NCBI GenBank assembly: GCA_035296965.1
Contig: DATGZX010000320.1
Location: forward strand, 1 to 40,242
Direction of reading: 5' to 3'
Origin: DATGZX01 sp035296965
GTDB lineage: Bacteria > Planctomycetota > Planctomycetia > Gemmatales > Gemmataceae
DNA length: 40,242 nucleotides
In this document: positions 8,722-17,263 of the stretch, one piece after another
How positions within the stretch are numbered: position 1 is the stretch's first letter
Layout of the letters: each line of letters starts with the position of its first letter
Made by a program: the position numbers and the translations under genes
The notes under the pieces: model-generated
What the model was told of the DNA's origin: nothing
The model's database searches: none
Seen by the model: only the letters and a program-made list of their open reading frames with translations

Positions 8722-10065
8722 ATGACGAAAAGACCTAGGAGTGTGCTCCTTTCTGCGTCGCTGATCAGCTTTTGCCTCATGGGGCCCGCAGTCGAGACCT
8801 CACCCGGGCAGGAGTCACAGAAGCAAGTATCCCCGGCTCCCGCGGGCCAGCCTAGCGTGGCCCACCTGACGCTCGATGAAGTCAAGGCGCGGATCCTTGC
8901 GGACAACAAACTGCTTCAACTTGTGGCTCGCAATATCCGCAGCAAAGAGTATGCGACCCGGGCGATGCAGGCCAATTATTTTCCGCAGATCATCGGACAG
9001 TCGGTCTACATGCACTTTAACGACGACCTTGGCACGGTCTTGTCGGCTGGGGGACGGACAATAACGGGTCCCCTCGGCAGGCCGTTGATTACGTTCCCTG
9101 CCACAGCAGTGAACGTCGCCGTCGTCAACCAAGATTCAGCCGTCAATACGATTGCCGCTGTCCAACCCATCACAGATTTGCTCAAGGTCCGCCAAGGAGT
9201 GAAGGTTGCACGGGCCGACGAGCAGATCGCTCAAGCCCAAATGGAAAAAGCGACACGAGAGCTTCTCAGCGGTGTCGAGCAATTGTTCTGGGGCATTTTG
9301 GTGGCGCAGAAGATTCAAGCCGGAGCTCAGATTGCAGTCGGCGGAGCCGAAGAACTTGCGAAGACGAAACTTCCCGAGGCGCGCATTGCATTGGTCGAGG
9401 CCAAGCAGGGGCTTCAAGAGGTGAGCTCCCAGTTGGCAGGTCTGCAGGTGCAATTGGCGATCCTTCTCGATATGCCCACATGCACTAAATTTGAGCTTGT
9501 GGAACCACCGCTGCCACTGGCACCGGTGAAATGCGGAGAAGATGCTGTCGCCATTGCCCTCGCTAACAGCCCGGATATTCGTGAAGCGCAGCAAAATGTA
9601 TGCAAGGCTCGCGCAGGCGTCGCGGTTGCAAAGGTAGACTATTATCCAAATATCGCCGTAGTGGGTGGCTATACGAATCAGACCTTTGCCGATTACATTC
9701 AACCAAACATCGGCTATGTGGGCGCCATTGGTTCCTACACGTTCGTCGATTGGGGTAAGCGGCGAAACAAACTTCGAGAGGCGGAGGAAGTCGTCGGCAT
9801 GGCAGTCCTCAAGTGTCAGCAGACGCAGGACGACGTTCGCCAGAAAACACTGAAGGCATTCCAGGACTATGAAAGCAGCGCGGAAGCACTCAATCTGGCC
9901 GGCGAGATGCTCGCCGCGCGTCAGGAAGCCGCCAAAGCCGCTACAGCGCTAACCGACCGCTTTAAGACCGCGAAAGACCTGGCGACCGCCCAGGTGGACG
10001 CCGTGAAAGCGGACCTCAATCACCGGATCGATTACGTGAAGCTGATGAGTTTGATTGGCCAGTAA
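8722..10065 (+). CDS. TolC-family outer membrane efflux protein (orphan)
   Basis: 447 residues from the ATG at 8722, preceded by GGAGG at 8708-8712; a TTG at 8713 in the same frame is less likely. The protein has a signal peptide (RPRSVLLSASLISFCLMGPA), then VAHLTLDEVKARILADNKLL, the usual start of an outer membrane efflux repeat, long Ala/Glu/Gln-rich helices in two repeats, and a conserved SPDIREAQQNVCKARAGV segment that opens repeat two. TolC proteins form trimeric outer-membrane channels with a periplasmic helical barrel. No membrane-fusion protein or inner-membrane pump lies beside it, so its partner must be elsewhere. It ends in a strong hairpin terminator. Confidence 0.85.
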   Translation: MTKRPRSVLLSASLISFCLMGPAVETSPGQESQKQVSPAPAGQPSVAHLTLDEVKARILADNKLLQLVARNIRSKEYATRAMQANYFPQIIGQSVYMHFNDDLGTVLSAGGRTITGPLGRPLITFPATAVNVAVVNQDSAVNTIAAVQPITDLLKVRQGVKVARADEQIAQAQMEKATRELLSGVEQLFWGILVAQKIQAGAQIAVGGAEELAKTKLPEARIALVEAKQGLQEVSSQLAGLQVQLAILLDMPTCTKFELVEPPLPLAPVKCGEDAVAIALANSPDIREAQQNVCKARAGVAVAKVDYYPNIAVVGGYTNQTFADYIQPNIGYVGAIGSYTFVDWGKRRNKLREAEEVVGMAVLKCQQTQDDVRQKTLKAFQDYESSAEALNLAGEMLAARQEAAKAATALTDRFKTAKDLATAQVDAVKADLNHRIDYVKLMSLIGQ

Positions 10066-10090
10066 AGAAATTAGCTTTAGGCAAGTTAAA

Positions 10091-10133
10091 GCCAGAAAAG
10101 CTGTCAGGATTTCTGACGGCTTTTCTGGCTTTC
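10091..10133. terminator. Long hairpin, probable bidirectional terminator
   Basis: 17-bp stem, GCCAGAAAAGCTGTCAG (10091-10107) with 10113-10129, one T-G wobble, a 5-nt loop and a short T run. It lies 25 nt after the TolC-like stop and 176 nt beyond the stop of the convergent sulfatase gene, so it could end both transcripts. Confidence 0.75.
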
Positions 10134-10176
10134 ACGCTTGGTACATGGCTCAAACGAGCCCTTGAGCTTGACCTGG

Positions 10177-10248
10177 CGTTCCGCCTCAGACAGATGTCCC
10201 GGCCAGAGCTTGAAGCTCAGCTAAGCGAGCTTGAGCTTAGGCGGAACG
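10177..10248. repeat. Inverted repeat with internal GAGCTTGA copies
   Basis: CGTTCCGCCT (10177-10186) and AGGCGGAACG (10239-10248) are perfect inverted repeats 52 nt apart. GAGCTTG occurs near 10163, 10206 and 10228, and CTTGAAGCT forms a small palindrome. It lies between two convergent genes; it may be a small mobile or REP-like sequence. Confidence 0.4.
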
Positions 10249-10308
10249 GCATCTGGTAGTCCCAAGGTCTCGTCAAAAGCAATGAGGGTGGGACTGCATA
10301 CGCCCCGC

Positions 10309-12960
10309 CTAATCCTTTTCAAGCATCTTCTTCTTCAGGGCCTTGATGTCCGCCTCCGACAGCTGCGGCCGATCTACCTTGATCGTCAGCTTGTTCAGCT
10401 TGGCGGTCAATTTGAACGGCGGCTTGTAGTCCGCGTCGTTCACGCCGGTTAGGGTATCGGAGCCGATGTCGAAGCTCTCGTCCCATTGCAGGATCATGGG
10501 GAGAGTCCGCTCCATCTTCTGCGTGGCGACTTCCTTGCCGTCTACCTTGAGCGTGCCAGTGCCACTGCGCCCGAGACCACTAAAGTTATTAAAGGCGAGT
10601 GTGCCCGCACCCAGGCCATCGTATTTGAAGTCGAACTCAACGACGTGCCGACCGGGCGTAAGTGCATCCGGGCCTTCCCACTTCATGCGCTTCAAATCCA
10701 GCAGATTCCAGAGAAACACTGGCTTACCTTTGAGCAGGTAGAAGCCGTAGCCGGCAAACCGGCCACCCGAGGTCACGATCATGCCTTCGGCGCCGCCTTC
10801 CGGCACGTCGATATCGGCCACGAAGGTGTAGGAGCTGTTGAGGATTACCGGCGAATCACCCTGCGGCAGGCCGGTCATGGGTCGGGTGTAAACGAACTCC
10901 GTGCGGCCGGCTGTAATGTTCGGGCGCGGGGCCACGATGCGTGCCGCCACCGAAGCATCGAGCGGGAGCACCTGGTACTTCTTCGCCTCCGTGAGGAACA
11001 GTGCCTTCAGTTCCTTTACCTTCTCAGGATGCATAGCTGCGATATCCTCGGCTTGGGAGAAATCCTTGGTCAGGTCATAGAGTTCAAAGGTGACGTTGTT
11101 CAGGGGATCCGGGTTGGCCGGGCCGAATGCTTCCCACGGCGGTCGGGTGACCTTGGTGCTAAGCATCCAGCCATCGTGATAAATGGCGTGGTCGCCCATC
11201 ATTTCGAAGTATTGCGTGTGATGACGTGACGGCACGTCGGCGTTTTCCTTGGGGAAAGTGTAAGCAAAGCTCACGCCTTCAATCGGGCTTTGCTTGATGC
11301 CGTCCACATATTCAGGCTGCTGGATGCCGGCTACTTCTAGGATGGTCGGCACCACGTCAATAACGTGCATGAATTGGTTGCGGATGCCGCCGGCGTCTTT
11401 GATGTGGCCCGGCCAGGAGACGCACATGCCTTGCCGGATGCCGCCGAGGTGCGAGGCGATCTGCTTGGTCCACGTGAACGGCGTGTCGAAGGCCCACGCC
11501 CAATGCGCGGACATGTGGCAATAGGTCTTGTCGGAACCCCAGACGTCGTAGAAGTTCTTCAACTGCACGTCGACGGGCACATTGGCTCCGTTGAAGAACG
11601 CCACTTCGTTGGGCGTGCCGAAGAGGCCGCCCTCGGCGCTGGTGCCGTTGTCGCCGTTGATGTAGATGATGAGCGTGTTGTCGAGCTTGCCCATGTCCTC
11701 GACGGCCTGGATAACGCGGCCGATCTCATGGTCAGTGTAGGCCACGTAGGCGGCGAAGACTTCGACCTGCCGAATGAACAACTTCTTTTCGTCCGGCGTG
11801 CACTGATCCCACTCTTTCAAGAGCTCCTTCGGCCACGGTGTCAGCTTGGCGTCCTGTGGGATCACGCCGAGGCGTTTCTGGTTGGCGAAGATGGTTTCGC
11901 GGAGTTTGTTCCAGCCCTCGTCGAACAGATGCATGGCGTGGATCTTATCCACCCATTCCCTCGTCGGATGATGCGGCGCGTGAGTGCCTCCGGGCGTGTA
12001 GTGGCAGAAGAACGGCTTGCTCGGATCAATCTGGTTGACCCGACTCAGGTAATCAATGGCGTCGTCGGCCATCGCGGTGGTAAGGTTCCACCCCGGCTTG
12101 CCCTCGAACGGGTAGATCTGGGTCGTGTTGCGGAACAGGTTTGGCGCCCATTGGTTCGCGTCGCCGCCGACAAACCCGTAGAAATACTCGAAGCCCATGC
12201 CGATCGGCCACTGGTCAAAGGGCCCTACCTGGCTGGCTGCGAAGGCCGGTGTGTTGTGTTCTTTGCCGAACCATGAAGTGGCATAGCCGTGGTCCACGAG
12301 GATGCGACCGATGGTGGCCTTGTCCTTGGTGATGATGCTGTTGTAACCCGGGAAGCCCGTGGACTGCTCCGAGACCACGCCGAACCCTGCCGAGTGGTGG
12401 TTACGGCCGGTGATGAGCGCAGCGCGCGTCGGCGAGCAAAGCGCGGTGGAACAGATCTGGGTGTAGCGCAGTCCTGTCTTCGCGATGCGATCCATGGCCG
12501 GGGTCGGGATCACGCTGCCGAACGTGCTCGGAACGCCGAAGCCGGCATCGTCCGTCATGATGAGCAACACATTGGGCGCGCCCTTCGGAGGCACAATGCG
12601 CGGTGCCCACCACGCTTTCGACTGGAGGGCGCCCTCCTTGATGACGCCGCCGAACTTCGGGTCGGGCGGCGGGAGCCGTTTGCCGTCAATGGTTGTTGTG
12701 GCGTCGGGTGAGCCCGGCGGGGGCGCCGCGTCCTTGACTGGTGTTTCCGCATCGGCCTTAGCCAGCAAGGTCCCCTTGGCAGCGCCTTCCATGCAGCATG
12801 CCGCGATTACCGGGTCGGAGTCGGCCGACCGGCCGCTCTCGGCACCCACAGTTGCCGCATCGGCGCTTCGGCTCAGGCGCAAACTGCCTGAGGCGGCCAC
12901 GTATCCCAGCAGCGCGCCGGCTGCAAGGACGACGATGGCCTGGATACTTGCATTCTTCAT
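10309..12960 (-). CDS. Exported arylsulfatase, long type, CSPTR active site
   Basis: 883 residues from the ATG at 12960, which follows GGAGAACGTGTA; a longer frame to 12996 is less likely. The N-terminus has a membrane or signal segment (IQAIVVLAAGALLGYVAASG), then a Cys-Cys motif (55-56) shared with the other sulfatases. The sulfatase domain starts PNVLLIMTDDAGFG (129-142, metal-binding Asp pair) and has LCSPTRAALITGRN with C175, the residue converted to formylglycine, and INGDNGTS later. The C-terminal 220 residues look like a beta-sandwich (GRHVVEFDFKYDGLG, FDIGSDTLTGV), as in other large bacterial arylsulfatases. It would hydrolyse sulfate esters outside the cytoplasm with Ca2+; the substrate is unknown. 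It follows the Gly/Tyr-rich gene. FGE at 29952 is the likely activator. Confidence 0.95.
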   Translation of the reverse strand: MKNASIQAIVVLAAGALLGYVAASGSLRLSRSADAATVGAESGRSADSDPVIAACCMEGAAKGTLLAKADAETPVKDAAPPPGSPDATTTIDGKRLPPPDPKFGGVIKEGALQSKAWWAPRIVPPKGAPNVLLIMTDDAGFGVPSTFGSVIPTPAMDRIAKTGLRYTQICSTALCSPTRAALITGRNHHSAGFGVVSEQSTGFPGYNSIITKDKATIGRILVDHGYATSWFGKEHNTPAFAASQVGPFDQWPIGMGFEYFYGFVGGDANQWAPNLFRNTTQIYPFEGKPGWNLTTAMADDAIDYLSRVNQIDPSKPFFCHYTPGGTHAPHHPTREWVDKIHAMHLFDEGWNKLRETIFANQKRLGVIPQDAKLTPWPKELLKEWDQCTPDEKKLFIRQVEVFAAYVAYTDHEIGRVIQAVEDMGKLDNTLIIYINGDNGTSAEGGLFGTPNEVAFFNGANVPVDVQLKNFYDVWGSDKTYCHMSAHWAWAFDTPFTWTKQIASHLGGIRQGMCVSWPGHIKDAGGIRNQFMHVIDVVPTILEVAGIQQPEYVDGIKQSPIEGVSFAYTFPKENADVPSRHHTQYFEMMGDHAIYHDGWMLSTKVTRPPWEAFGPANPDPLNNVTFELYDLTKDFSQAEDIAAMHPEKVKELKALFLTEAKKYQVLPLDASVAARIVAPRPNITAGRTEFVYTRPMTGLPQGDSPVILNSSYTFVADIDVPEGGAEGMIVTSGGRFAGYGFYLLKGKPVFLWNLLDLKRMKWEGPDALTPGRHVVEFDFKYDGLGAGTLAFNNFSGLGRSGTGTLKVDGKEVATQKMERTLPMILQWDESFDIGSDTLTGVNDADYKPPFKLTAKLNKLTIKVDRPQLSEADIKALKKKMLEKD

Positions 12961-13154
12961 TACACGTTCTCCAGTCTCATGGTGAGAAAAATACACGGCA
13001 TAAGCCAGGATGCACTGAGTTGTGCGAAACGATTCCTGACATCCCTAGTCAGGGTTTCACTGCGACAGGTTGTTCGAATTCTGGATTGTTATCTGTTTGG
13101 AAAGAAGGGCGGCCGACCACCAAGGCGGCCGGCCGCCTGTCCGTTCCCAAGAGG

Positions 13155-13484
13155 CTACCAGGCGCGCGCATAGCCATAGTGATAGCCGCCCGCGGCCCCG
13201 CCATAGCTGCCGTAGTGATAGCCGCCGTAGTGATAGCCGCCGCCACCGGAGCCACCGCCACCGCCGTAGCGATAGCCGCCCCCCCCACCAGAACCGCCGC
13301 CGCCGTAGTGGTAGCCGCCCCCGCCGTAGCCGCCGGCATGGTAGCTATAGTGATAGCCGCCGCCGCCGTAGCCGCCGCCGTAGTGATAACTGTAGTGAGC
13401 ACCGCCCCATCCCAGAGACTCGACCGACAAGCCTAGCGTCGCCACTATTGCGACCAATCCTAGGCAGAGAGTCTTGCGCAACAT
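13155..13484 (-). CDS. Secreted Gly/Tyr/His-rich repeat protein
   Basis: 109 residues. A clear signal peptide (MLRKTLCLGLVAIVATLGLS) is followed by a body made almost only of Gly, Tyr, His and Ser in loose repeats of GGYHYGG, GGGGYHYS and GGSGGGG. No known fold can be assigned; such sequences are often disordered, adhesive or metal-binding, which is inference here. The start follows AAAGGAGAACTACC. It lies 66 nt after an NTF2-like gene and upstream of the 883-residue sulfatase. The same gene pair occurs at 19268-20676 and 28303-29814. The simple DNA composition could mislead gene callers, but the ribosome-binding site, signal peptide and conserved context support a real gene. Confidence 0.8.
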   Translation of the reverse strand: MLRKTLCLGLVAIVATLGLSVESLGWGGAHYSYHYGGGYGGGGYHYSYHAGGYGGGGYHYGGGGSGGGGGYRYGGGGGSGGGGYHYGGYHYGSYGGAAGGYHYGYARAW

Positions 13485-13550
13485 GGTAGTTCTCCTTTAA
13501 ATCATCGCACCTAGTTCGTGTCGGAGCTAGTTCTGAAGCTATGCAGCGAT

Positions 13551-14459
13551 TCAATGGACGCGTTTCAATTTGATCTCCTTTGACTCAGGCAGCGGCTTGC
13601 CATCCACGCTGCGATCGAGGGATTGGAAAGCGATCGTGTCCGCGTCGGCGGGCGCGAAGGTATAGGTGGCTGTCGCCTTCTTGCCGTCCTGCAGGACGAG
13701 AGCCGCCTTTAACGTCCACTTGTCACCCTCATTGGTCCAGGCGCCTTCGCCAAAGGCACCAGAATCGTCGAAAATATAGGACTGCAGCCGCTTGGCCAGG
13801 GGATCCCAACGGATCCATTGTTGGGCGCTGCCGATCAGTGCGGTTTTGAAAGACGTCGACGCGTGGCCGACGATGAAGTTGTGATTATCCGACCAGGCAA
13901 GCGCGAAGTGCTCGACCTCCCCCTTTTCAGCCTGGCCCGCCCATTCGCCGATGGCCCATTCCAGGCCGCGAAGGTGTTCGTAGTTGCTGGGGGGTGTGAA
14001 GGCCGATTCCCGAACACTGCCCAATAGCCACTTGTCGTTCAGCTTGACATGGGTGTTGCTGAAACGCGCCCGGCTCGGCGGTCCGCCGTCAGGACCAAAG
14101 ATTTCGGTAGTGCCTTCTTCAATGGCAACGTCGGGGCTCACGAAGTGGAGCTTTTGGCTGTCAATTTGGACCTTCATGCCCTTGTTCTGCGCGAAGAATT
14201 CCTGGAATAGCTTCTCGATGGCTTCGCGGCCCTTGAAGTTAGTGCCGGCCTGGTCCGTGTATTCGCCATCGGGCGTCCAGAAAGCGGCCAGGGCCTTGGC
14301 ATCGCCCTTGTGGAACGCCTCCACGAACGCCTCGCCATTCTTCTGAATGGAGGCTTCCGCTTCGGCGTTGCCCTTGCGCGGCTCGTCCAAGGCCTTCATG
14401 GCGGTGAGACAAAGCAGCAGGGCGGGAACTGACAGGAACCATAGCAGTCGCGTACGCAT
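13551..14459 (-). CDS. Exported NTF2-like (SgcJ/EcaC, DUF4440-type) protein, copy 3
   Basis: 302 residues. Signal peptide MRTRLLWFLSVPALLLCL, then an NTF2-like domain (about 35-160) with the hallmark FHKGDAKALAAFWTPDGEYTD and REAIEKLFQEFF. A second domain (about 170-302), starting LEWAIGEWAGQAEKGE and ending IKLKRV, has the look of a beta-barrel ligand-binding fold. The family is often named SgcJ/EcaC oxidoreductase, but no redox motif is visible; NTF2-like folds bind small molecules or act as isomerases or hydrolases. The ATG follows AAGGAAGGTCC. It has two paralogs here (19738 and 28870) and, like them, is followed at once by a Gly/Tyr-rich secreted protein. Confidence 0.88.
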   Translation of the reverse strand: MRTRLLWFLSVPALLLCLTAMKALDEPRKGNAEAEASIQKNGEAFVEAFHKGDAKALAAFWTPDGEYTDQAGTNFKGREAIEKLFQEFFAQNKGMKVQIDSQKLHFVSPDVAIEEGTTEIFGPDGGPPSRARFSNTHVKLNDKWLLGSVRESAFTPPSNYEHLRGLEWAIGEWAGQAEKGEVEHFALAWSDNHNFIVGHASTSFKTALIGSAQQWIRWDPLAKRLQSYIFDDSGAFGEGAWTNEGDKWTLKAALVLQDGKKATATYTFAPADADTIAFQSLDRSVDGKPLPESKEIKLKRVH

Positions 14460-14516
14460 TGGACCTTCCTTTCTTGTGACCCCGAGTCTCGTTGGCTAAA
14501 GAAATCCCCACGCACG

Positions 14517-15923
14517 TTATTTCTCGACGCGCAGCGCCGGTGGCTTCCATTCGCCGGCGAGTGCCTCTTTCTTGGGCCAGTACAGCCGCATCACCACGTA
14601 TACCGGGCCGTCCGCGGCCGGCAGCCAGTTGGACTCCTTGTCCTTGCCCGGCGAGTCCTTTTGAACGTAGATGGTCAGCGAGCCGTCGTCGTTCTTCTTC
14701 AAGTCCGGCAGCATGGGCGAGTTAATGAGGTAGCGATCAATCGGATTTTCGATAAGGAGCTGCGTCTTGCCGTCGTACATGGTCACCGACCAAAAGGCGT
14801 TGGTCGGCGGCAATTGTCCAGCCGGGAAAGTCAACGAGTAACGGCTCTTGCTGCAATCCGGCTTGTTTCCGTCGCTGTCGGTGGCGAGCATGGGATACAA
14901 CGCCTCGACGGCGTCGTTGCCGTAGATGCCGGCCATCGCCGCGGCTGCCCGGAGCGTCCAATTGCCCTTGTAGAAAGCCCGGTCGCCGAATGCTGCGCCG
15001 ATCCGCCAGCCGTTTTCGTCCTTGCCGATCGTTGCAACCTTTTGCTTGATCTTCTCGACGCCGCTTTTGACGCCCATCACCAATTCCGCCTTCTGCTCCG
15101 GCGAGAGCTTGTCGAGTGCAAAAGGCTTGCCTGCTTCGATCCCAATCCTGGCAAACTTGGCCCGCAGCGGCTTCTCCACCGCGGCGTCGCCGGCGGGTGG
15201 ACACAGTTGGAGGAGAAAATTCAGATAAGCGAACGGGTCGGCCTGAGCCATCTTCTTGTCGATCTTCGGCCAACTGAGTTCCGGGATGGCTGGTGGAGCG
15301 TCCTTCTTCAGAAACGCTGAGAGTGTCTGTACCTTGTAGCCAGCCTGGATCTTCTTCACGTTGTCGAGATCGCTTGAGCCGAAAAGCTGTGTGCGGAACA
15401 GCGCCAAAGAGAACTCCGTTTCGCAACGGAAGACCTTCTTGACGCCCTCCGGCGTTTCGCCCTTCCAGTTGGGTCCGGCAATCATATACGTGCCTGCGCC
15501 ATTGCCGGTAGCTCGGCTGCCGATGTAGCCGTAGTTGAATGTGTACAGGTCGATCAACTGAACGGAGTAGTACCGCCCCTTTTCGATCTCCGGTACGGAC
15601 AGCACGACCGGCTCAGCCCGGAGGTCGGCGCAGACGAACGAGTAGGGTGTGTCGCTGTTAGGGGTAACGACCGTCGTGTCCTTTGGCGTGTACACGCGCG
15701 CCGTGTTGTAGATCTGATTGAACCCAGTTTTGTACTGGGTGGAGTCTTTGTCGATGAAGTACTCGTAGATCGTCCCGTAGTTCATCACCATCGGGAGGCC
15801 GTAGATGAACGCTTCCTCGGCGATCTGCTTGGCGTCGCTCTTATCCCTCTCCCGGGCGACGCACGGGGCGATTACGAGCATCGTGGCGATGCTTACGGCC
15901 AGTCCAAAGGTCTTGGTCTTCAT
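14517..15923 (-). CDS. Exported DUF1254/DUF1214 protein
   Basis: 468 residues from the ATG at 15923, preceded by GGAGACACCG; the frame is open to 16082 but the signal peptide (MKTKTFGLAVSIATMLVIAP) fixes the start. The DUF1254 part has EEAFIYGLPMVMNYGTIYEY and VVTPNSDTPYSF (about 40-90). The C-terminal DUF1214 part has LPPTNAFWSVTMYDGKTQLL, NPIDRYLINS and PVYVVMRLYWPKKEA. The biochemical function of the family is unknown; it is exported and, from my general knowledge, tends to be found near sulfatase genes. It lies 58 nt before an NTF2-like gene in the same direction and is probably cotranscribed with it. Confidence 0.93.
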   Translation of the reverse strand: MKTKTFGLAVSIATMLVIAPCVARERDKSDAKQIAEEAFIYGLPMVMNYGTIYEYFIDKDSTQYKTGFNQIYNTARVYTPKDTTVVTPNSDTPYSFVCADLRAEPVVLSVPEIEKGRYYSVQLIDLYTFNYGYIGSRATGNGAGTYMIAGPNWKGETPEGVKKVFRCETEFSLALFRTQLFGSSDLDNVKKIQAGYKVQTLSAFLKKDAPPAIPELSWPKIDKKMAQADPFAYLNFLLQLCPPAGDAAVEKPLRAKFARIGIEAGKPFALDKLSPEQKAELVMGVKSGVEKIKQKVATIGKDENGWRIGAAFGDRAFYKGNWTLRAAAAMAGIYGNDAVEALYPMLATDSDGNKPDCSKSRYSLTFPAGQLPPTNAFWSVTMYDGKTQLLIENPIDRYLINSPMLPDLKKNDDGSLTIYVQKDSPGKDKESNWLPAADGPVYVVMRLYWPKKEALAGEWKPPALRVEK

Positions 15924-16078
15924 CGGTGTCTCCGTATGGTTGATCAAAAGCTTGTTCCGTAATGGGACGAGAATCGCTCGGTTAGCTAAAAGCTGTTCCG
16001 CGGATTGGTCATTGCCAAAAATCAAGGACCGGCTTCGCACAACAGGCAACAAGACCGGCTTGCGTGCAGTCCTCCTCT

Positions 16079-16648
16079 TCATTTGCGGTCATCACATTCT
16101 CCACTGGCTCGGTCGTCTTCTCTGGTCCTCTCTTCTCTGGTCTTGAAGAACAAGTCCGTCAGCTTGCCCTCGCCTATGGCGCGTTCCACGGCCCGGAAAG
16201 CGAAGAATGGGAGGAAGGCAACAAAAACCACCAGGCTCATGCCTAGCAGATGCGGCCAGCCTTTTTCCAAAATCTCCTCTACCACCTCACCGAACGCTTT
16301 CCCATGAATTTTCCCGAGAACCAGGTGCTCGACCACCTCGAAAGCCAATGCAAAAATGCTGAACAGCAATGTGGCGTACAACGTTGGAATGATGAGCGGC
16401 CTATCGTGAAACCTCTCGCCCAGGCGAAGGGTTTCTCCCGTGAGGATGATCTTGGCCAGCGCCAACGCCTTTAGAAGCGTGAGCCCGTATGCTACGTAGC
16501 TGATCTGGTGCTCGACGAGTACCAAATGGGTGTAGGTTCTGAGTACGATGAAGAAGAAGGCCAGGTAGAGAAAAATCCCCACGAGCTGGCGAAGCTCGTG
16601 AAGGATTTTCCCTTTCTTACTGGCCTTTTCCGTATGCCCATTTTTCAT
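16079..16648 (-). CDS. Multi-pass membrane protein, function unknown
   Basis: 189 residues from the ATG at 16648. After a basic start (MKNGHTEKASKKGKILHELR) there are four hydrophobic segments, at about 22-42 (LVGIFLYLAFFFIVLRTYTH), 50-68, 90-112 (IIPTLYATLLFSIFALAFEV) and 135-160. Polar residues between them include VEHQISYVAYG and LGERFHDRPLI, and the end is Lys/Arg/Glu-rich. I do not recognise the family. The Shine-Dalgarno is weak. Just upstream lies a relic of a DUF4239 gene (16673-16745). It points towards the DUF1254 gene, with 156 nt between the stop and that start. Confidence 0.75.
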   Translation of the reverse strand: MKNGHTEKASKKGKILHELRQLVGIFLYLAFFFIVLRTYTHLVLVEHQISYVAYGLTLLKALALAKIILTGETLRLGERFHDRPLIIPTLYATLLFSIFALAFEVVEHLVLGKIHGKAFGEVVEEILEKGWPHLLGMSLVVFVAFLPFFAFRAVERAIGEGKLTDLFFKTREERTREDDRASGECDDRK

Positions 16649-16672
16649 CGAACACCACCGTGGCAGTCTCAC

Positions 16673-16745
16673 CGCTCGGGCAGAACCACGCGAATGCACG
16701 CGAACAAGAACCAACCGATGGCAAACTCAAGCGCTTTCTCCAAAG
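16673..16745 (-). pseudogene. Relic of the 5' end of a DUF4239 gene
   Basis: Read on the minus strand this gives FAIGWFLFACIRVVLPER and then a stop. The intact DUF4239 protein at 18213-18977 begins MSSFAIGWIVFACVCAGTLF and continues to AILPERHL. The relic has lost about 9 codons between FAC and LPER, about 4 nt near the start codon, and stops at once. Similarity continues upstream: bases 16741-16791 match 18993-19055 in outline (AAAGACGAAGGATGA versus GAAGACGAGAGACGA, GGCAACAGAAT versus GGCGACAGAAT). So a duplicated DUF4239 gene once stood here and was mostly deleted. Confidence 0.7.
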
Positions 16746-16835
16746 ACGAAGGATGATGTGGGAACGATGAAGGATGAAAAGGCAACAGAATGCTTTTCTG
16801 CACACTTCATCGCTCATCCTTAATCGTTTGCTTCA

Positions 16836-17189
16836 CTAGCGGCGCACGCTGGCGTGAACGCCATATCTTCCCGTGTAAGGGTTGTAGGCTCCTTGAACCT
16901 TTGTGGTGTTGCCCGTGTAGGGGTTGCGGTAAGTCTTGGAGTTTACGTTGGTGCCGGCTGCGGTCGTGGCGCTGGTGCCGGAGCGATAGCCACCGGTATA
17001 GGGGTTATAAGCTGCCGCGCGGGTCGCCGATGCACCTGTGAGAGGGTTGTAGCCCGTCGCAGCACCAGCGCGGGTTCCTGTGTAAGGGTTGTAGCCCTGG
17101 GCGCCGTAAACCTGTGCGTGGAGCGATCCGCTTTGAATAAACCCTGCAAATACGGCGAGGCAGGTAATTCTCTTAAGGCTAAGTATCAT
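16836..17189 (-). CDS. Secreted protein with YNPYTG repeats
   Basis: 117 residues from the ATG at 17189 after GAAGGGAAC. The signal peptide (LKRITCLAVFAGFIQSGSLH) is followed by imperfect repeats centred on Y-N-P-Y-T-G: GYNPYTGTRAGAATGYNPLTG, AAYNPYTGGYRSG, TYRNPYTGNTTKV, AYNPYTGRYG. There are about five copies 15-25 residues apart with Ala/Thr/Gly-rich spacers. I do not know a function; short Tyr/Pro/Gly repeats suggest an extracellular structural or adhesive role, as inference. It lies in the middle of the minus-strand cluster, 74 nt after the 112-residue secreted protein and before the four-helix membrane protein. Confidence 0.75.
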   Translation of the reverse strand: MILSLKRITCLAVFAGFIQSGSLHAQVYGAQGYNPYTGTRAGAATGYNPLTGASATRAAAYNPYTGGYRSGTSATTAAGTNVNSKTYRNPYTGNTTKVQGAYNPYTGRYGVHASVRR

Positions 17190-17263
17190 CGAAAGTTCCC
17201 TTCGAAGAAAAGGCATGGGCGGAGCGCCTGGCATTCACGGCCGCGCAATCCGTCTGCCAAGTG

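Noticed and set aside
13160..13400. Short GC-rich repeats as a possible CRISPR array
   Set aside because: The repeats are codon-phased (Gly, Tyr, His) inside a frame with signal peptide and ribosome-binding site, vary in length, and have no unique spacers. The repeats at 28440-28620 and 19330-19460 are rejected for the same reason.
13551..14459. Oxidoreductase activity implied by the family name SgcJ/EcaC
   Set aside because: No redox cofactor or catalytic motif is visible; the N-terminal domain is NTF2-like, so I kept a structural name only.
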